This document shows positions 36,484-47,014 of a DNA stretch of 64,000 nt, piece after piece. The stretch is from Nocardioides houyundeii. GTDB taxonomy: Bacteria > Actinomycetota > Actinomycetes > Propionibacteriales > Nocardioidaceae. The stretch lies in contig NZ_CP025581.1 of assembly GCF_002865585.1 (NCBI RefSeq), forward strand, positions 868,001 to 932,000. The letters are read 5' to 3'. Below the pieces are notes generated by a model. That model was given only the letters and a program-made list of their open reading frames with translations, was not told the origin of the DNA and made no database searches. How positions within the stretch are numbered: the first letter of the stretch is position 1; each line of letters opens with the position of its first letter. A program made the position numbers and the translations under genes.

Positions 36484-37265
36484 GTGACCACCGAGACGCC
36501 GAACCAGATCCCTCCCGCCGCCATCTCCGACGACCACGCGTTCGCGGTGTGGGCCGCCGAGCAGGCCGGCGAGCGCCTGCTCCAGGTCCGTGCCGAGGGC
36601 CTGGAGGGCCGGGCGCTCAAGGATGCCGGGGACGCCGCGGCGCAGTCGCTGCTGGCGGCGCTGCTCGCCGAGCACCGTCCCGACGACGCGGTGCTGTCGG
36701 AGGAGGCGGCCGACGACAAGTCCCGCCTCGACGCGCCCCGGGTGTGGATCATCGACCCCCTCGACGGGACCCGGGAGTTCTCCGAGCCGCCCCGCGACGA
36801 CTGGGCCGTGCACGTGGCCCTGTGGGAGTCCGGTGAGCTGACCGCCGGGGCCGTGGCCCAGCCGGCGCTGGGGAGACCTTCAACACCGGCCGTCCCGCGG
36901 TGGTGCCGCCCCGGTCCTCGGTGCGTACCCGCATCGCGGTCTCCCGGTCCCGTCCGCCGGCGTTCGTCGAGGCGCTGGCCGCCGAGCTCGACGCCGAGCT
37001 GGTGCCGATGGGCTCCGCGGGGGTCAAGGTGATGAGCGTGGTGCGCGACGTCGCCGACGCCTACGTGCACGCGGGCGGGCAGTACGAGTGGGACAACGCC
37101 GCCCCGGTCGCCGTGGCCCGCGCGGCGGGCCTGTTCTGCTCACGGGTGGACGGCTCCGAGCTGGTCTACAACAAGGACGACGTGTCGCTGCCTGACCTCA
37201 TCGTGTGCCGCCCCGAGCTGGCCGAGTCGATCATCGCCTTCGTGCGGGAGCACGGCACCGACTGA
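36484..37265 (+). pseudogene. Inositol monophosphatase/CysQ-family phosphatase, interrupted by one missing base
   Basis: The first frame carries the metal site (LSEEAAD, then [10 protein letters not shown]), and the second frame the C-terminal signature (YEWDNAAPVAVARAAG). The switch is at a run of four G (36870-36873). One more G gives a 260-residue protein reading [16 protein letters not shown]. The family hydrolyses phosphate from inositol phosphate or 3'-phosphoadenosine 5'-phosphate; CysQ-like is the better fit by length. GTG 36484 lies 6 bases after GAGGCT, a possible -10 of a leaderless transcript. The disruption may be a sequencing error. Confidence 0.85.
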
Positions 37266-37290
37266 CGACTGTGCCAGTGGCCGGACGGCA

Positions 37291-37326
37291 GCAGCCGCAG
37301 CCCCGCTGGTGCGGGACCGCGGCTGC
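37291..37326. terminator. Hairpin between convergent genes
   Basis: A two-part stem: 8 bp outer (37291-37298 with 37319-37326) and CCCGC/GCGGG inner, in the 88-bp gap between the phosphatase and the secreted protein. It can serve both strands. Confidence 0.55.
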
Positions 37327-37353
37327 CGGTGAGGTGCGGTGGTGCGATGCGGC

Positions 37354-38021
37354 TCAGTAGACCTGGAAGAAGTCGGTCCAGGCCGTGTAGTGCTTGTCGC
37401 CGGGGACCGAGGCGCTGAACTTGAAGCCGGACTTGTTGGGGGCCTTCACCTTGAAGGTGCCCTTCTTGTTCGTCTTCACCTTGCGCCAGGCGACGTACTT
37501 CTTGCCCTTGAGGCGCTTGAGGACGACCTTCTTGCGCTTGTAGTCGGGGCTGACCTTGCCCTTGAGCCAGAGGCCGGGGTGGTGAACTTGACCTTGCGCT
37601 GCACTCCGACGGCCAGGCCGTTGGAGGTGCTGGCCGCGTAGTTGTCCTCGTAGGCCGTGGTGGCGGCGTAGCCGGAGTAGGCCGCCTGGTAGATGGTGTT
37701 GCTCTTGGGCTTGATGTCCGGGAAGGACACGTACCCGCCGGCGGGGACCGTGGCCAGCGCAACCGGGGCCGCGTCCTTGGTGCTCTGCGCGTAGAGCGTC
37801 ACGGTGCCCTTGTAGGCGCTGTTGCCGTCCGAGGCGGTCACGCGGCCGGTGATGCTCACCTTCTCGCCGTGCACGACGGTGGGCTCCCCGTAGGAGACCT
37901 CCAAGGTGGTGGTGGTGGTGAGGTTCTCGGTGGCCGCCTGAGCGGGCTGGGCCACGGCCAGCGGAGCAACGCCGAGGAGCGCGGTGCTGAGGAGGCCGGT
38001 GATGAGGCGGGATGTCTTCAT
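37354..38021 (-). pseudogene. Small secreted Lys-rich protein with Ig-like repeat, interrupted by one missing base
   Basis: MKTSRLITGLLSTALLGVAPLAVAQPAQA is a clear signal peptide (cleavage after AQA). The mature part has a beta-rich Ig-like stretch (VHGEKVSITGRVTASDGN, GTVTLYAQ) and a Lys-rich C-terminal part (LKGKVSPDYKRKKV, KTNKKGTFKVKAP) that is in a different frame. The frames meet at a run of four G on the plus strand (37576-37579). One extra base gives a 222-residue protein. Such domains resemble bacterial Ig-like adhesive modules. Its codon usage is less GC-rich, with many Lys codons. It probably associates with the cell surface or polymer. Confidence 0.72.
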
Positions 38022-38182
38022 GATGAGCAGCGTCTTCCGTTTCGAAGTGATGAGGGGGACAGGGCGTCCGGTGCGCCGCCCCCGAGGGTTCGCGCGGGCC
38101 ATTCCTACCCCACCTCGGAGGCGGGCAAACCAGACGGACCACCCGCTGCCGGTTCGCCCCGTCTGTGGCACCGTTGACGCCC

Positions 38183-38587
38183 ATGACCTCGACCATCTCC
38201 CACACGACGATCGACTGCCACAACGCCTACGAGCTCTCCCAGTGGTGGAAGCCGGTCCTGGGTTACGTGGACGTCGAGGGGGACCCCAACGAGCCGGGAG
38301 ACGGGGAGTGCATGATCCGCGACCCGGAGACCGGTCACCAGCTGCTGTTCATCGAGGTCCCGGACCAGGAGCTGCCCGCGAAGCGCATCCACTTCGACCT
38401 GCGTCCGCGTGAGCGCGGCCGCGACGAGGAGGTCGAGTGGCTGCTGACCTACGGCGCTACCCAGGTCGCCGACCACCGTGGCAAGTACGGCCCCGGCAGC
38501 GGCTGGGTCATCTTCGCCGACCCGGAAGGAAACCAGTTCTGCATCCTGCGCTCGGAGGGGGAGCTGGCCGCGACCGCTGCGCCGTGA
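38183..38587 (+). CDS. VOC/glyoxalase-like protein
   Basis: 134 residues with the beta-alpha-beta-beta-beta pattern of the vicinal oxygen chelate fold: HTTIDCHNAYELSQWWKPVLGY at the start and WVIFADPEGNQFCIL at the end, typical of glyoxalase/bleomycin-resistance-like proteins of Actinobacteria. The metal ligands of true glyoxalases are not all obvious, so the function is open. ATG 38183 is preferred over GTG 38165 because it starts just before the first strand. It is a single-gene unit before mfd. Confidence 0.8.
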   Translation: MTSTISHTTIDCHNAYELSQWWKPVLGYVDVEGDPNEPGDGECMIRDPETGHQLLFIEVPDQELPAKRIHFDLRPRERGRDEEVEWLLTYGATQVADHRGKYGPGSGWVIFADPEGNQFCILRSEGELAATAAP

Positions 38588-38588
38588 C

Positions 38589-38617
38589 CTGACGGCCCTC
38601 CAGGCCCCTCGTAGACT
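38589..38617 (+). promoter_or_regulatory. Promoter candidate of mfd
   Basis: CTGACG (38589-38594), a 17-base spacer and TAGACT (38612-38617) match a housekeeping sigma promoter. It would give a leader of about 60 bases. Confidence 0.5.
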
Positions 38618-38628
38618 GGTCTCACCAC

Positions 38629-38651
38629 CCCCCGTCGTCCCCGACCGGGGG
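38629..38651 (+). terminator. Hairpin in the mfd leader
   Basis: CCCCCGTCG pairs with CGAC(C)GGGGG around a 4-nt TCCC loop, with one bulge. It could end the upstream VOC transcript or act in the mfd leader. Confidence 0.4.
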
Positions 38652-38686
38652 CTGTCGTGTTGTTCGTCGAAAGAAGCGTTGAGAAC

Positions 38687-41600
38687 GTGAGCCCCAGCCT
38701 CACCCTGACCAAGGTGGCCCAGGCCGTGCTGGCCGACCCCGCCCTCGCCGAGTCCATGGCCGACGCCCGGGACGGCGCCCTGAGCACCCTGGACCTGACC
38801 GGCCCGGCGGCGCTGCGCCCCGTCGTGGTCAAGGGCCTGGTCGATGCCGGCCGCGTGGTCCTGGCGGTCACCGCCACCGCCCGCGAGGCCGAGGACCTGG
38901 TGGCGGCGCTCGGTGACCTGGTCGACCCCGCCCGGGTCGCCTACTACCCCTCGTGGGAGACGCTGCCGCACGAGCGGCTCAGCCCCCGCAGCGACACCGT
39001 CGGTCGCCGGCTGGCCGTGCTCAGGCGATTGACGCACCCCGGTGACGACGCCACCAACGGCCCGCTCTCGGTCGTGGTGGCCCCCGTGCGCTCCGTGCTC
39101 CAGCCCCAGGTCAAGGGGCTGGCCGACCTGGTGCCGGTCGAGCTGGTCAAGGGGCAGGAGGCGCCGCTGGAGGAGATCGTCCGCGGTCTCTCCGACGCGG
39201 CGTACTCCCGGGTGGACCTGGTGGAGCGGCGCGGCGAGTTCGCTGTCCGGGGCGGCATCGTCGACGTCTTCCCACCCACCGAGGAGCACCCGCTGCGGGT
39301 GGAGCTGTGGGGTGACGAGGTCGAGCAGCTGCGCAGCTTCTCCGTCGCCGACCAGCGCACCCTGGAGGAGGTGCCCCGGCTGTGGGCACCCCCGTGCCGC
39401 GAGCTGCTGCTGACCGAGGAGGTGCGCGCCCGCGCCGCGGAGCTCGGCCGGGCTCACCCCCAGCTGCTCGAGCTCACCGACAAGATGGCCGCTGGCATCG
39501 CGGTCGAGGGGATGGAGTCCCTGGCGCCGGTCCTGGTCGACGACATGGAGCTGCTCGTCGACCTGATGCCGGCCCAGACCCACGTGCTGGTGCTGGACCC
39601 CGAGCGGGTCCGTTCCCGGGCCCACGACCTGGTCGCCACCAGCGAGGAGTTCCTGAGCGCCAGCTGGGCGGCGGCCGCGAGCGGCGGCTCGGCCCCCATC
39701 GACCTCAGCGTGGCGTCGTACCACTCGGTCGCCGACGTCCGCGAGCACACCCTGAGCCAGGGCCGCCCCTGGTGGTCGATGAGCCCCTTCGGCCTCGGCG
39801 ACAGCGCGGAGCTGGCCGAGCTGGACCTCGACGTGCGCATCGGCGCGGTGGAGTCCCGGACCCTGTCGGCGGCGCCGACGGAGACCTACCGCGGGGACTT
39901 CGAGCACTTCCTGCGCGACCTCAAGAACTGGCTGGACCAGGGCTACCAGGTGGTCACCGTGCACGCCGGGCACGGCCCGGCGCAGCGCCTGGTCGAGGTG
40001 CTCGCCGAGCACGACGTCGCGGCCCGCCTGGTGGACCGGGACGAGGGGCCCGCGGGGACCGGCGTCGTCAGCGTCACCTGCGGCACCCTGGAGCACGGCT
40101 TCGTCGACGCCGACCGCAAGGTCGCGGTCGTCACCGGCGAGGACCTCACGGGCCAGAAGTCCTCCACCCGCGACATGCGCAAGATGCCGGTGCGCCGCAA
40201 GAAGCAGATCGACCCCCTCGAGCTCAAGGCCGGGGACTACGTGGTGCACGAGAAGCACGGCGTGGGGCGCTTCGTGGAGATGAAGCAGCGGGTGGTCCAA
40301 GGCGCCACCCGGGAGTACCTGGTCGTCGAGTACGGCGCGACCAAGCGCGGCGCGCCGCCGGACCGGCTCTACGTGCCGGCCGACACCCTGGACCAGGTCA
40401 CCCGGTACGTCGGTGGCGAGCAGCCGAGCCTGGACCGGCTCGGCGGGGCCGACTGGACCAAGCGCAAGAACAAGGCCCGCAAGGCGGTGCGCGAGATCGC
40501 CGGCGAGCTGATCAAGCTGTACGCCGCCCGGCAGGCGACCAAGGGCTACGCCTACGGGCCCGACACCCCCTGGCAGCGCGAGCTCGAGGACGCCTTCCCC
40601 TTCCACGAGACCCCCGACCAGCTGACCACCGTGGAGGAGGTCAAGGCCGACATGCGCCGGGTGGTCCCGATGGACCGGCTGGTGTGCGGTGACGTCGGCT
40701 ACGGCAAGACCGAGATCGCGGTGCGGGCGGCGTTCAAGGCCGTCCAGGACGGCAAGCAGGTCGCGGTCCTGGTGCCGACCACGCTGCTGGTCACCCAGCA
40801 CCTGAGCACCTTCACCGAGCGGATGAGCAACTTCCCGGTGGTGCTCAAGGGGCTGAGCCGGTTCCAGACCGACAAGGAGGCCCGCGAGGTCATCGCCGGC
40901 CTGGCGGACGGCACCGTCGACATCGTCGTCGGCACCCACCGCCTGCTCAGCCCCGAGATCAGGTTCAAGGACCTGGGGCTGATCGTGGTCGACGAGGAGC
41001 AGCGCTTCGGTGTCGAGCACAAGGAGAAGATGAAGCAGATGCGCACCAGCGTCGACGTGCTGTCGATGAGCGCGACGCCGATCCCGCGCACCCTGGAGAT
41101 GGCCGTCACCGGGATCCGGGAGATGTCCACCATCACCACGCCGCCCGAGGAGCGCCACCCGGTGCTGACCTACGTCGGGGCCTACGAGGACCGCCAGGTG
41201 ATCGCGGCGGTACGCCGGGAGCTGCTGCGCGAGGGCCAGGTCTTCTTCATCCACAACCGGGTGCAGTCCATCGAGAAGCAGGCGGCCCGGATCCGCGAGC
41301 TCGTGCCGGAGGCCCGGGTCGCCACCGCGCACGGCCAGATGGGGGAGCACCAGCTCGAGCAGGTGATGCTCGACTTCTGGGAGAAGCGCTTCGACGTGCT
41401 GGTGTGCACCACGATCGTGGAGTCCGGCCTGGACGTCTCCAACGCCAACACCATGATCATCGAGCGCGCCGACACCCTCGGGCTCAGCCAGCTGCACCAG
41501 CTGCGCGGCCGCGTCGGCCGCTCCCGGGAGCGGGCCTACGCCTACTTCCTCTACCCCTCGGAGAAGCCGCTGACCGAGACCGCCCACGAGCGGCTGGCCA

Positions 41601-42271
41601 CCCTGGCGCAGCACTCCGACCTGGGCGGCGGCATGGCGATCGCGATGAAGGACCTGGAGATCCGCGGCGCCGGCAACCTGCTCGGTGGCGAGCAGTCCGG
41701 GCACATCGCCGACGTCGGCTTCGACCTCTACGTGCGCCTGGTCGGCGAGGCGGTCGCCGAGTTCCGCGGCGAGGAGAGCGAAGAGACCGACGAGGTCCGC
41801 ATCGAGCTCCCCGTCGACGCCCACCTGCCGCACGACTACGTGCCCAGCGAGCGGCTCCGGCTGGAGATGTACAAGCGGCTCTCGGAGGTGCGCAACGACG
41901 CCGACGTGGACGAGATCCGCGAGGAGCTGGTGGACCGCTACGGCCCGCCGCCGGAGGTCGCCGAGACCCTGCTGGCGGTGGCCCGGTTCCGGGCGCGGGC
42001 CCGCGCCGCCAAGCTCACCGAGATCGGGGTGATGGGCAAGAACGTGCGTTTCGCGCCGGTGAGCCTGCCCGACTCGCGCGTGGTGCGCCTCAACCGTCTC
42101 TACCCCAAGGCCAAGGTCCACAGCCAGGCCGACTCCATGCTGGTGCCGCGACCGCTCGGGTCGGCGACGGGCTCCGGGATCGCCCTGCTTGAATGGGCCC
42201 GCGGAGTGATCGACCAGATCATCGACCCACCCTCCGCATCGCCAGCACCGCCAGCCAAGGAGAACTTGTGA
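38687..42271 (+). CDS. mfd: Transcription-repair coupling factor Mfd
   Basis: Mfd removes RNA polymerase stalled at DNA damage and recruits UvrA. The 1194 residues cover all domains: UvrB-like N-terminal part, the CarD-like RNA polymerase interaction domain (GDYVVHEKHGVGRF), the RecG-like helicase with Walker A GDVGYGKTE, DEEQ box VVDEEQRFG, SATPIPRTL and RGRVGRS, and the C-terminal TRCF domain. GTG 38687 is chosen because it begins at the first plausible helix after a GAAAGAAG site; GTG 38657 would add ten residues. A SurA-like lipoprotein gene overlaps the stop (GTGA). Confidence 0.97.
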   Translation: MSPSLTLTKVAQAVLADPALAESMADARDGALSTLDLTGPAALRPVVVKGLVDAGRVVLAVTATAREAEDLVAALGDLVDPARVAYYPSWETLPHERLSPRSDTVGRRLAVLRRLTHPGDDATNGPLSVVVAPVRSVLQPQVKGLADLVPVELVKGQEAPLEEIVRGLSDAAYSRVDLVERRGEFAVRGGIVDVFPPTEEHPLRVELWGDEVEQLRSFSVADQRTLEEVPRLWAPPCRELLLTEEVRARAAELGRAHPQLLELTDKMAAGIAVEGMESLAPVLVDDMELLVDLMPAQTHVLVLDPERVRSRAHDLVATSEEFLSASWAAAASGGSAPIDLSVASYHSVADVREHTLSQGRPWWSMSPFGLGDSAELAELDLDVRIGAVESRTLSAAPTETYRGDFEHFLRDLKNWLDQGYQVVTVHAGHGPAQRLVEVLAEHDVAARLVDRDEGPAGTGVVSVTCGTLEHGFVDADRKVAVVTGEDLTGQKSSTRDMRKMPVRRKKQIDPLELKAGDYVVHEKHGVGRFVEMKQRVVQGATREYLVVEYGATKRGAPPDRLYVPADTLDQVTRYVGGEQPSLDRLGGADWTKRKNKARKAVREIAGELIKLYAARQATKGYAYGPDTPWQRELEDAFPFHETPDQLTTVEEVKADMRRVVPMDRLVCGDVGYGKTEIAVRAAFKAVQDGKQVAVLVPTTLLVTQHLSTFTERMSNFPVVLKGLSRFQTDKEAREVIAGLADGTVDIVVGTHRLLSPEIRFKDLGLIVVDEEQRFGVEHKEKMKQMRTSVDVLSMSATPIPRTLEMAVTGIREMSTITTPPEERHPVLTYVGAYEDRQVIAAVRRELLREGQVFFIHNRVQSIEKQAARIRELVPEARVATAHGQMGEHQLEQVMLDFWEKRFDVLVCTTIVESGLDVSNANTMIIERADTLGLSQLHQLRGRVGRSRERAYAYFLYPSEKPLTETAHERLATLAQHSDLGGGMAIAMKDLEIRGAGNLLGGEQSGHIADVGFDLYVRLVGEAVAEFRGEESEETDEVRIELPVDAHLPHDYVPSERLRLEMYKRLSEVRNDADVDEIREELVDRYGPPPEVAETLLAVARFRARARAAKLTEIGVMGKNVRFAPVSLPDSRVVRLNRLYPKAKVHSQADSMLVPRPLGSATGSGIALLEWARGVIDQIIDPPSASPAPPAKENL

Positions 42272-42951
42272 GCCCGTCCCGCTTCGGCCGTCCAGCGATC
42301 CTCGCGGCGGCAGCCGCCGTCCTGCTCTCGGGATGCGCCGACACCACCTTCGGAGGCGTCGCCGCCCAGGTGGGCGACGAGCAGATCTCCATGTCGCAGG
42401 TCGACGGCGCCGCCGACGCGCTTTGCCAGGCGGAGGAGCAGACGCTGCGCGACAACGGCCAGGTGGTGCCCATGCGCCAGGTGCGACGCCTGGTGGCCTC
42501 GCTGCTGGTGGACGCGGCCACGGCACGCCAGGTGGCCGAGGAGTACGACGTCACGCCCGGCCCCGAGGTCGAGAGCGAGGCAGCACGGGTGGAGTCGACC
42601 ACCCAGGACCTGACCGATGAGCAGCGTCAGGACTTCGTCGACGCCGCGACCGCCCAGCTGCTCAAGCAGTCGGTCGCCTCGGTCGCCGGCGAGGCGGCGC
42701 TGGCGGAGGAGGGGGTCACCGACCCCACGCCGGAGGAGGCGGCCGCGCGTGGCGCCGAGATCTTCGCGGCCTGGTCGGCGGAGCACGACGTCGACCTGGA
42801 CCCGCGCTTCGGGCTGGCGGTGACCGACGGCCAGTTCCAGATCGCCGACACCGACCTCTCGGTCCCGGTCTCGGACCTGGCCACCGCCGCTGCCGACGAC
42901 GCCGACACCGAGCACCCCAAGTCGCTGCCCGAGAGCCAGCGCTGCGGCTGA
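42268..42951 (+). CDS. SurA N-domain-like lipoprotein
   Basis: 227 residues. A signal peptide ends in LLSGC with Cys23 as lipid anchor. The mature part starts with AAQVGDEQISMSQVDGAAD, the pattern of the SurA/PrsA N-terminal chaperone domain, followed by a helical region, but no parvulin isomerase domain is visible. Actinobacteria often carry this short SurA-like lipoprotein next to mfd and mazG. It likely assists folding of exported proteins at the outer face of the membrane. AAGGAG precedes the GTG, which overlaps the mfd stop. Confidence 0.85.
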   Translation: MSPSRFGRPAILAAAAAVLLSGCADTTFGGVAAQVGDEQISMSQVDGAADALCQAEEQTLRDNGQVVPMRQVRRLVASLLVDAATARQVAEEYDVTPGPEVESEAARVESTTQDLTDEQRQDFVDAATAQLLKQSVASVAGEAALAEEGVTDPTPEEAAARGAEIFAAWSAEHDVDLDPRFGLAVTDGQFQIADTDLSVPVSDLATAAADDADTEHPKSLPESQRCG

Positions 42952-42952
42952 G

Positions 42953-43585
42953 GTGGACGACCCGGTGCGTGGTGACGAGGCCCTGCTGGAGTTCGCCGGG
43001 CTGATGCGCCGACTGCGGGTCGAGTGCCCGTGGAAGGCGGCCCAGACGCACCGGTCGCTGTCGCGCCACCTGCTGGAGGAGGCCTACGAGACGCTGGAGG
43101 CCATCGACTCCGGCGACGAGAGCGGCGACTGGACTCACCTGCGCGAGGAGCTGGGGGACCTGCTGCTCCAGGTCTACTTCCACGCCGTGGTGGCCGAGCA
43201 GAGCGGGGCGTTCACGCTCGGCGACGTGGCCGGCGACATCGCGGCCAAGATGGTGCGGCGCAACCCGCACGTCTTCGCCGACGCCGGGGCCGATGCCGGG
43301 ACCGACGACCTGGACCCGGCCGCGGTCAACGAGCTCTGGGAGGCCGCCAAGGCGACGGAGAAGCGCCGCGGCGCCGTCACCGACGGCATCCCCGCCGCCC
43401 TGCCGGCGCTGCTGTACGCCGACAAGGTGCTCGACCGGCTCGAGCGGGCCGGGACGCCCGTGGCGCCGCCGGAGCCCGACGCCGGGATCGGCGAGGCGCT
43501 GCTGGCGGTGGTGGCCCGGGCCCGGGCCGAGGGCGTGGACCCCGAGCAGGCGCTGCGCGACGCCGTACGTCGTCGGCTGCCCTGA
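42953..43585 (+). CDS. mazG: Nucleoside triphosphate pyrophosphohydrolase MazG
   Basis: 210 residues with one complete MazG domain: ECPWKAAQTHRSL, LLEEAYETLEAI and LREELGDLLLQ give the EExxE-12-28-ExxD metal site. The C-terminal half is a shorter, less conserved segment, as in mycobacterial MazG. It hydrolyses non-canonical NTPs to NMP and pyrophosphate. GTG 42953 follows the previous stop by 1 base, so it is coupled to the mfd unit. It is convergent with map, 12 bases apart. Confidence 0.93.
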   Translation: MDDPVRGDEALLEFAGLMRRLRVECPWKAAQTHRSLSRHLLEEAYETLEAIDSGDESGDWTHLREELGDLLLQVYFHAVVAEQSGAFTLGDVAGDIAAKMVRRNPHVFADAGADAGTDDLDPAAVNELWEAAKATEKRRGAVTDGIPAALPALLYADKVLDRLERAGTPVAPPEPDAGIGEALLAVVARARAEGVDPEQALRDAVRRRLP

Positions 43586-43597
43586 GCGGCACCGGCC

Positions 43598-44380
43598 TCA
43601 GGGCCGGCTGTGCTCCGGCAGCGTGAGGATCTCCACCCCGTCCTCGGTGACGGCGATGGTGTGCTCGCTGTGCGCGGTGCGGGCGCCCGTCGCGCTGCGC
43701 AGCGTCCACCCGTCGGCGTCGGTGACCAGCTCGGCGGTGTCGGCCATCACCCACGGCTCCAGCGCCAGCAGCAGGCCGGGACGCAGCTTGTAGCCGCGGC
43801 CGGGCCGTCCGGTGTTCGCGATGTGCGGGTCCTGGTGCATCGTGGAGCCGACTCCGTGGCCGCCGAACTCGGTGTTCACCTGGTAGCCCGCCTCGCTCAG
43901 CACCGTGCCGATGGCGTGCGAGAGGTCCCCGACGCGGGCACCCGGGCCGGCCACGGCGATCCCGGCCGCCAGCGCCCGCTCGGTCGCCTCGATCATCGCC
44001 AGGTCCGCGGCGGGCCGGGTGTCGCCCACCACGAAGCTGATGGCGGAGTCGGCCACGACCCCGCCCAGGGAGACCGCCAGGTCCAGGGAGAGCAGGTCCC
44101 CCTCGACCAGGGCGTAGTCGTGGGGGAGCCCGTGCAGCACGGCGTCGTTGACCGAGGTGCAGATGTAGTGGCCGAACGGGCCGCGCCCGAAGGACGGCGC
44201 GTAGTCGACGTAGCAGGAGACCGCGCCCGCCTCGAGGATCATCGCCTTGGCCCACCGGTCGATGTCGAGCAGGTTGGTGCCAGGCGTGCTGCGGCCCTTC
44301 AGCGTCGCCAGGACGTCGGCCACCAGGGCGCCGGTCCTCCGGGCCTGCGGCAGTCGGGTCGGGCTGAGGATCTCGATCAT
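43598..44380 (-). CDS. map: Methionine aminopeptidase, type I
   Basis: 260 residues. It removes the initiator Met from nascent proteins. The metal ligands are visible: Asp in LSLDLAVS and VVADSA, His in FGGHGVGSTMH, Glu in LALEPWVM and Glu in SEHTIAV. The catalytic His lies in HGLPHDY. GGAAGG is 8 bases before ATG 44380; an in-frame ATG at 44419 would add 13 residues without family similarity. It is divergent from eno. With def at 51233 the window holds both N-terminal processing enzymes. Confidence 0.95.
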   Translation of the reverse strand: MIEILSPTRLPQARRTGALVADVLATLKGRSTPGTNLLDIDRWAKAMILEAGAVSCYVDYAPSFGRGPFGHYICTSVNDAVLHGLPHDYALVEGDLLSLDLAVSLGGVVADSAISFVVGDTRPAADLAMIEATERALAAGIAVAGPGARVGDLSHAIGTVLSEAGYQVNTEFGGHGVGSTMHQDPHIANTGRPGRGYKLRPGLLLALEPWVMADTAELVTDADGWTLRSATGARTAHSEHTIAVTEDGVEILTLPEHSRP

Positions 44381-44513
44381 CGGGGCGCCTTCCTGGGGAC
44401 CAACAACTATCCCACGCATCCTGTCCGGTGGTCGCCGCCGAGCAGCAGGCAGGGGTCCGGTCCGAGGGGTCAGCCACTGACCTCGTCCGGCGCGGGGCCG
44501 CGGGCGGCGTTAG

Positions 44514-45830
<1,317 letters not shown>

Positions 45831-45851
45831 GCGGGAGACACTGGACGCCTG

Positions 45852-46496
45852 ATGGCGCAACGACGTACCCCCCGGACCACGCCCGGGGGCACCCGGCGAC
45901 CCGGCCAGCGGGGCACGACCCCGCGGGCCCGGGTCGCCGCGGCGACTCCCGGCACAGCACTCGGCGCAGGGCGGGGCTCAGGGCTGGGCACAGGGCTGGG
46001 CACAGGGCCCGGATCAGGACCCGGGGCCTCCCCACGGCGCCGGCCCCGGTTCACCGGCCGCGCCGGCGTGCTGCTGCTGGTGCTGGCGGTGCTGACCGTG
46101 TCCTACGCCTCCTCGCTGCGCGCCTACCTGGACCAGCGGGCCCTCATCGGCGACCTGCAGGAGTCCATCGCCCGCCGCGAGGTGAGCATCGCCGAGCTGG
46201 AGCGGGAGAAGGGGCGCTGGGACGACCCGGCGTTCGTCCGGGCCCAGGCCCGGGAGCGCTTCGGCTACGTGATGCCCGGGCAGACCGGCTTCCAGGTGCT
46301 TGACGCAGACGGCAAGCCGCTGGACGGGCGCGACGGGCTCGACGACCCCGACGACGTGCTGACCACGACGCCCACGCCGTGGTGGAGCGACGCCTGGGAC
46401 TCCGTCGAGCTGGCCGGCAACCCGCCGCCCGCCCAACCCCGTGCCCCGAAGTCGATCAACGGCGTGAAGAAGTCCAACCAGGAGTCGAAGCAGTGA
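45852..46496 (+). CDS. FtsB/DivIC-type septum formation initiator
   Basis: 214 residues. The N-terminal 65 are a Gly/Arg/Thr-rich cytoplasmic tail containing a 12-bp tandem repeat (45981-46004). One membrane helix follows (AGVLLLVLAVLTVSYASSL), then a coiled coil (LIGDLQESIARREVSIAELEREK) and the DPAFVRAQARERFGYVMPGQ motif typical of the family. It joins the division complex at the septum. The start ATG 45852 has a purine-rich GAGCGGGAGA upstream. Its stop overlaps the DUF501 start (GTGA). Confidence 0.92.
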   Translation: MAQRRTPRTTPGGTRRPGQRGTTPRARVAAATPGTALGAGRGSGLGTGLGTGPGSGPGASPRRRPRFTGRAGVLLLVLAVLTVSYASSLRAYLDQRALIGDLQESIARREVSIAELEREKGRWDDPAFVRAQARERFGYVMPGQTGFQVLDADGKPLDGRDGLDDPDDVLTTTPTPWWSDAWDSVELAGNPPPAQPRAPKSINGVKKSNQESKQ

Positions 46497-47014
46497 TCGA
46501 GGCACGCGACGAGCAGGCCATCGCCCAGCAGCTGGGGCGCACTCCCCGCGGCATCCACGAGGTCGGGCACCGCTGCCCCTGCGGCAACCCCGACGTGGTC
46601 ACCACCGAGCCGCGGCTGCCCAACGGCACCCCGTTCCCGACCACCTTCTACCTGACCTGCCCCCGGGCTGCCTCCCGCATCGGCACCCTGGAGGGCGGAG
46701 GGCTGATGAAGCAGATGCAGGACCGGCTCGCCGAGGACCCGGAGCTGGCCGCGGCGTACCGGGCCGCGCACGAGCGCTACCTCCAGGCCCGGGACCGGAT
46801 CGGCGCGGAGGCGCACCTGGAGGTGCCCGAGATCGAGGGGATCTCCGCGGGCGGCATGCCCGACCGCGTCAAGTGCCTGCACGTGCTGGCCGGTCAGTCC
46901 CTGGCCCAGGGGCCCGGGGTCAACCCGCTCGGCGACGAGGTGCTCGAGCTGCTGGGCGAGTGGTGGTCGGCCGGGCCCTGCGTGCAGCCCTGTGCGGAGC
47001 CCTCGGATGGCTGA
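46493..47014 (+). CDS. DUF501 protein
   Basis: 173 residues. A conserved actinobacterial protein always found between the FtsB-like gene and ppx. IAQQLGRTPRGIHEVGHRCPCGNPDVV is the typical entry, with HRCPCG and a late CVQPC as possible metal-binding cysteines. LPNGTPFPTTFYLTCPRA and VKCLHVLAGQSLAQGPGVNPLGDE are the diagnostic segments. The function is unknown. GTG 46493 overlaps the previous stop, and the 3' end overlaps the ppx start by 8 bases. Confidence 0.9.
   Translation: MIEARDEQAIAQQLGRTPRGIHEVGHRCPCGNPDVVTTEPRLPNGTPFPTTFYLTCPRAASRIGTLEGGGLMKQMQDRLAEDPELAAAYRAAHERYLQARDRIGAEAHLEVPEIEGISAGGMPDRVKCLHVLAGQSLAQGPGVNPLGDEVLELLGEWWSAGPCVQPCAEPSDG

Noticed and set aside
38105..42526. A 1473-residue open frame on the minus strand opposite mfd
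   Set aside because: Mfd is unmistakable on the plus strand. The antisense frame shows no domain and has biased, low-complexity composition.
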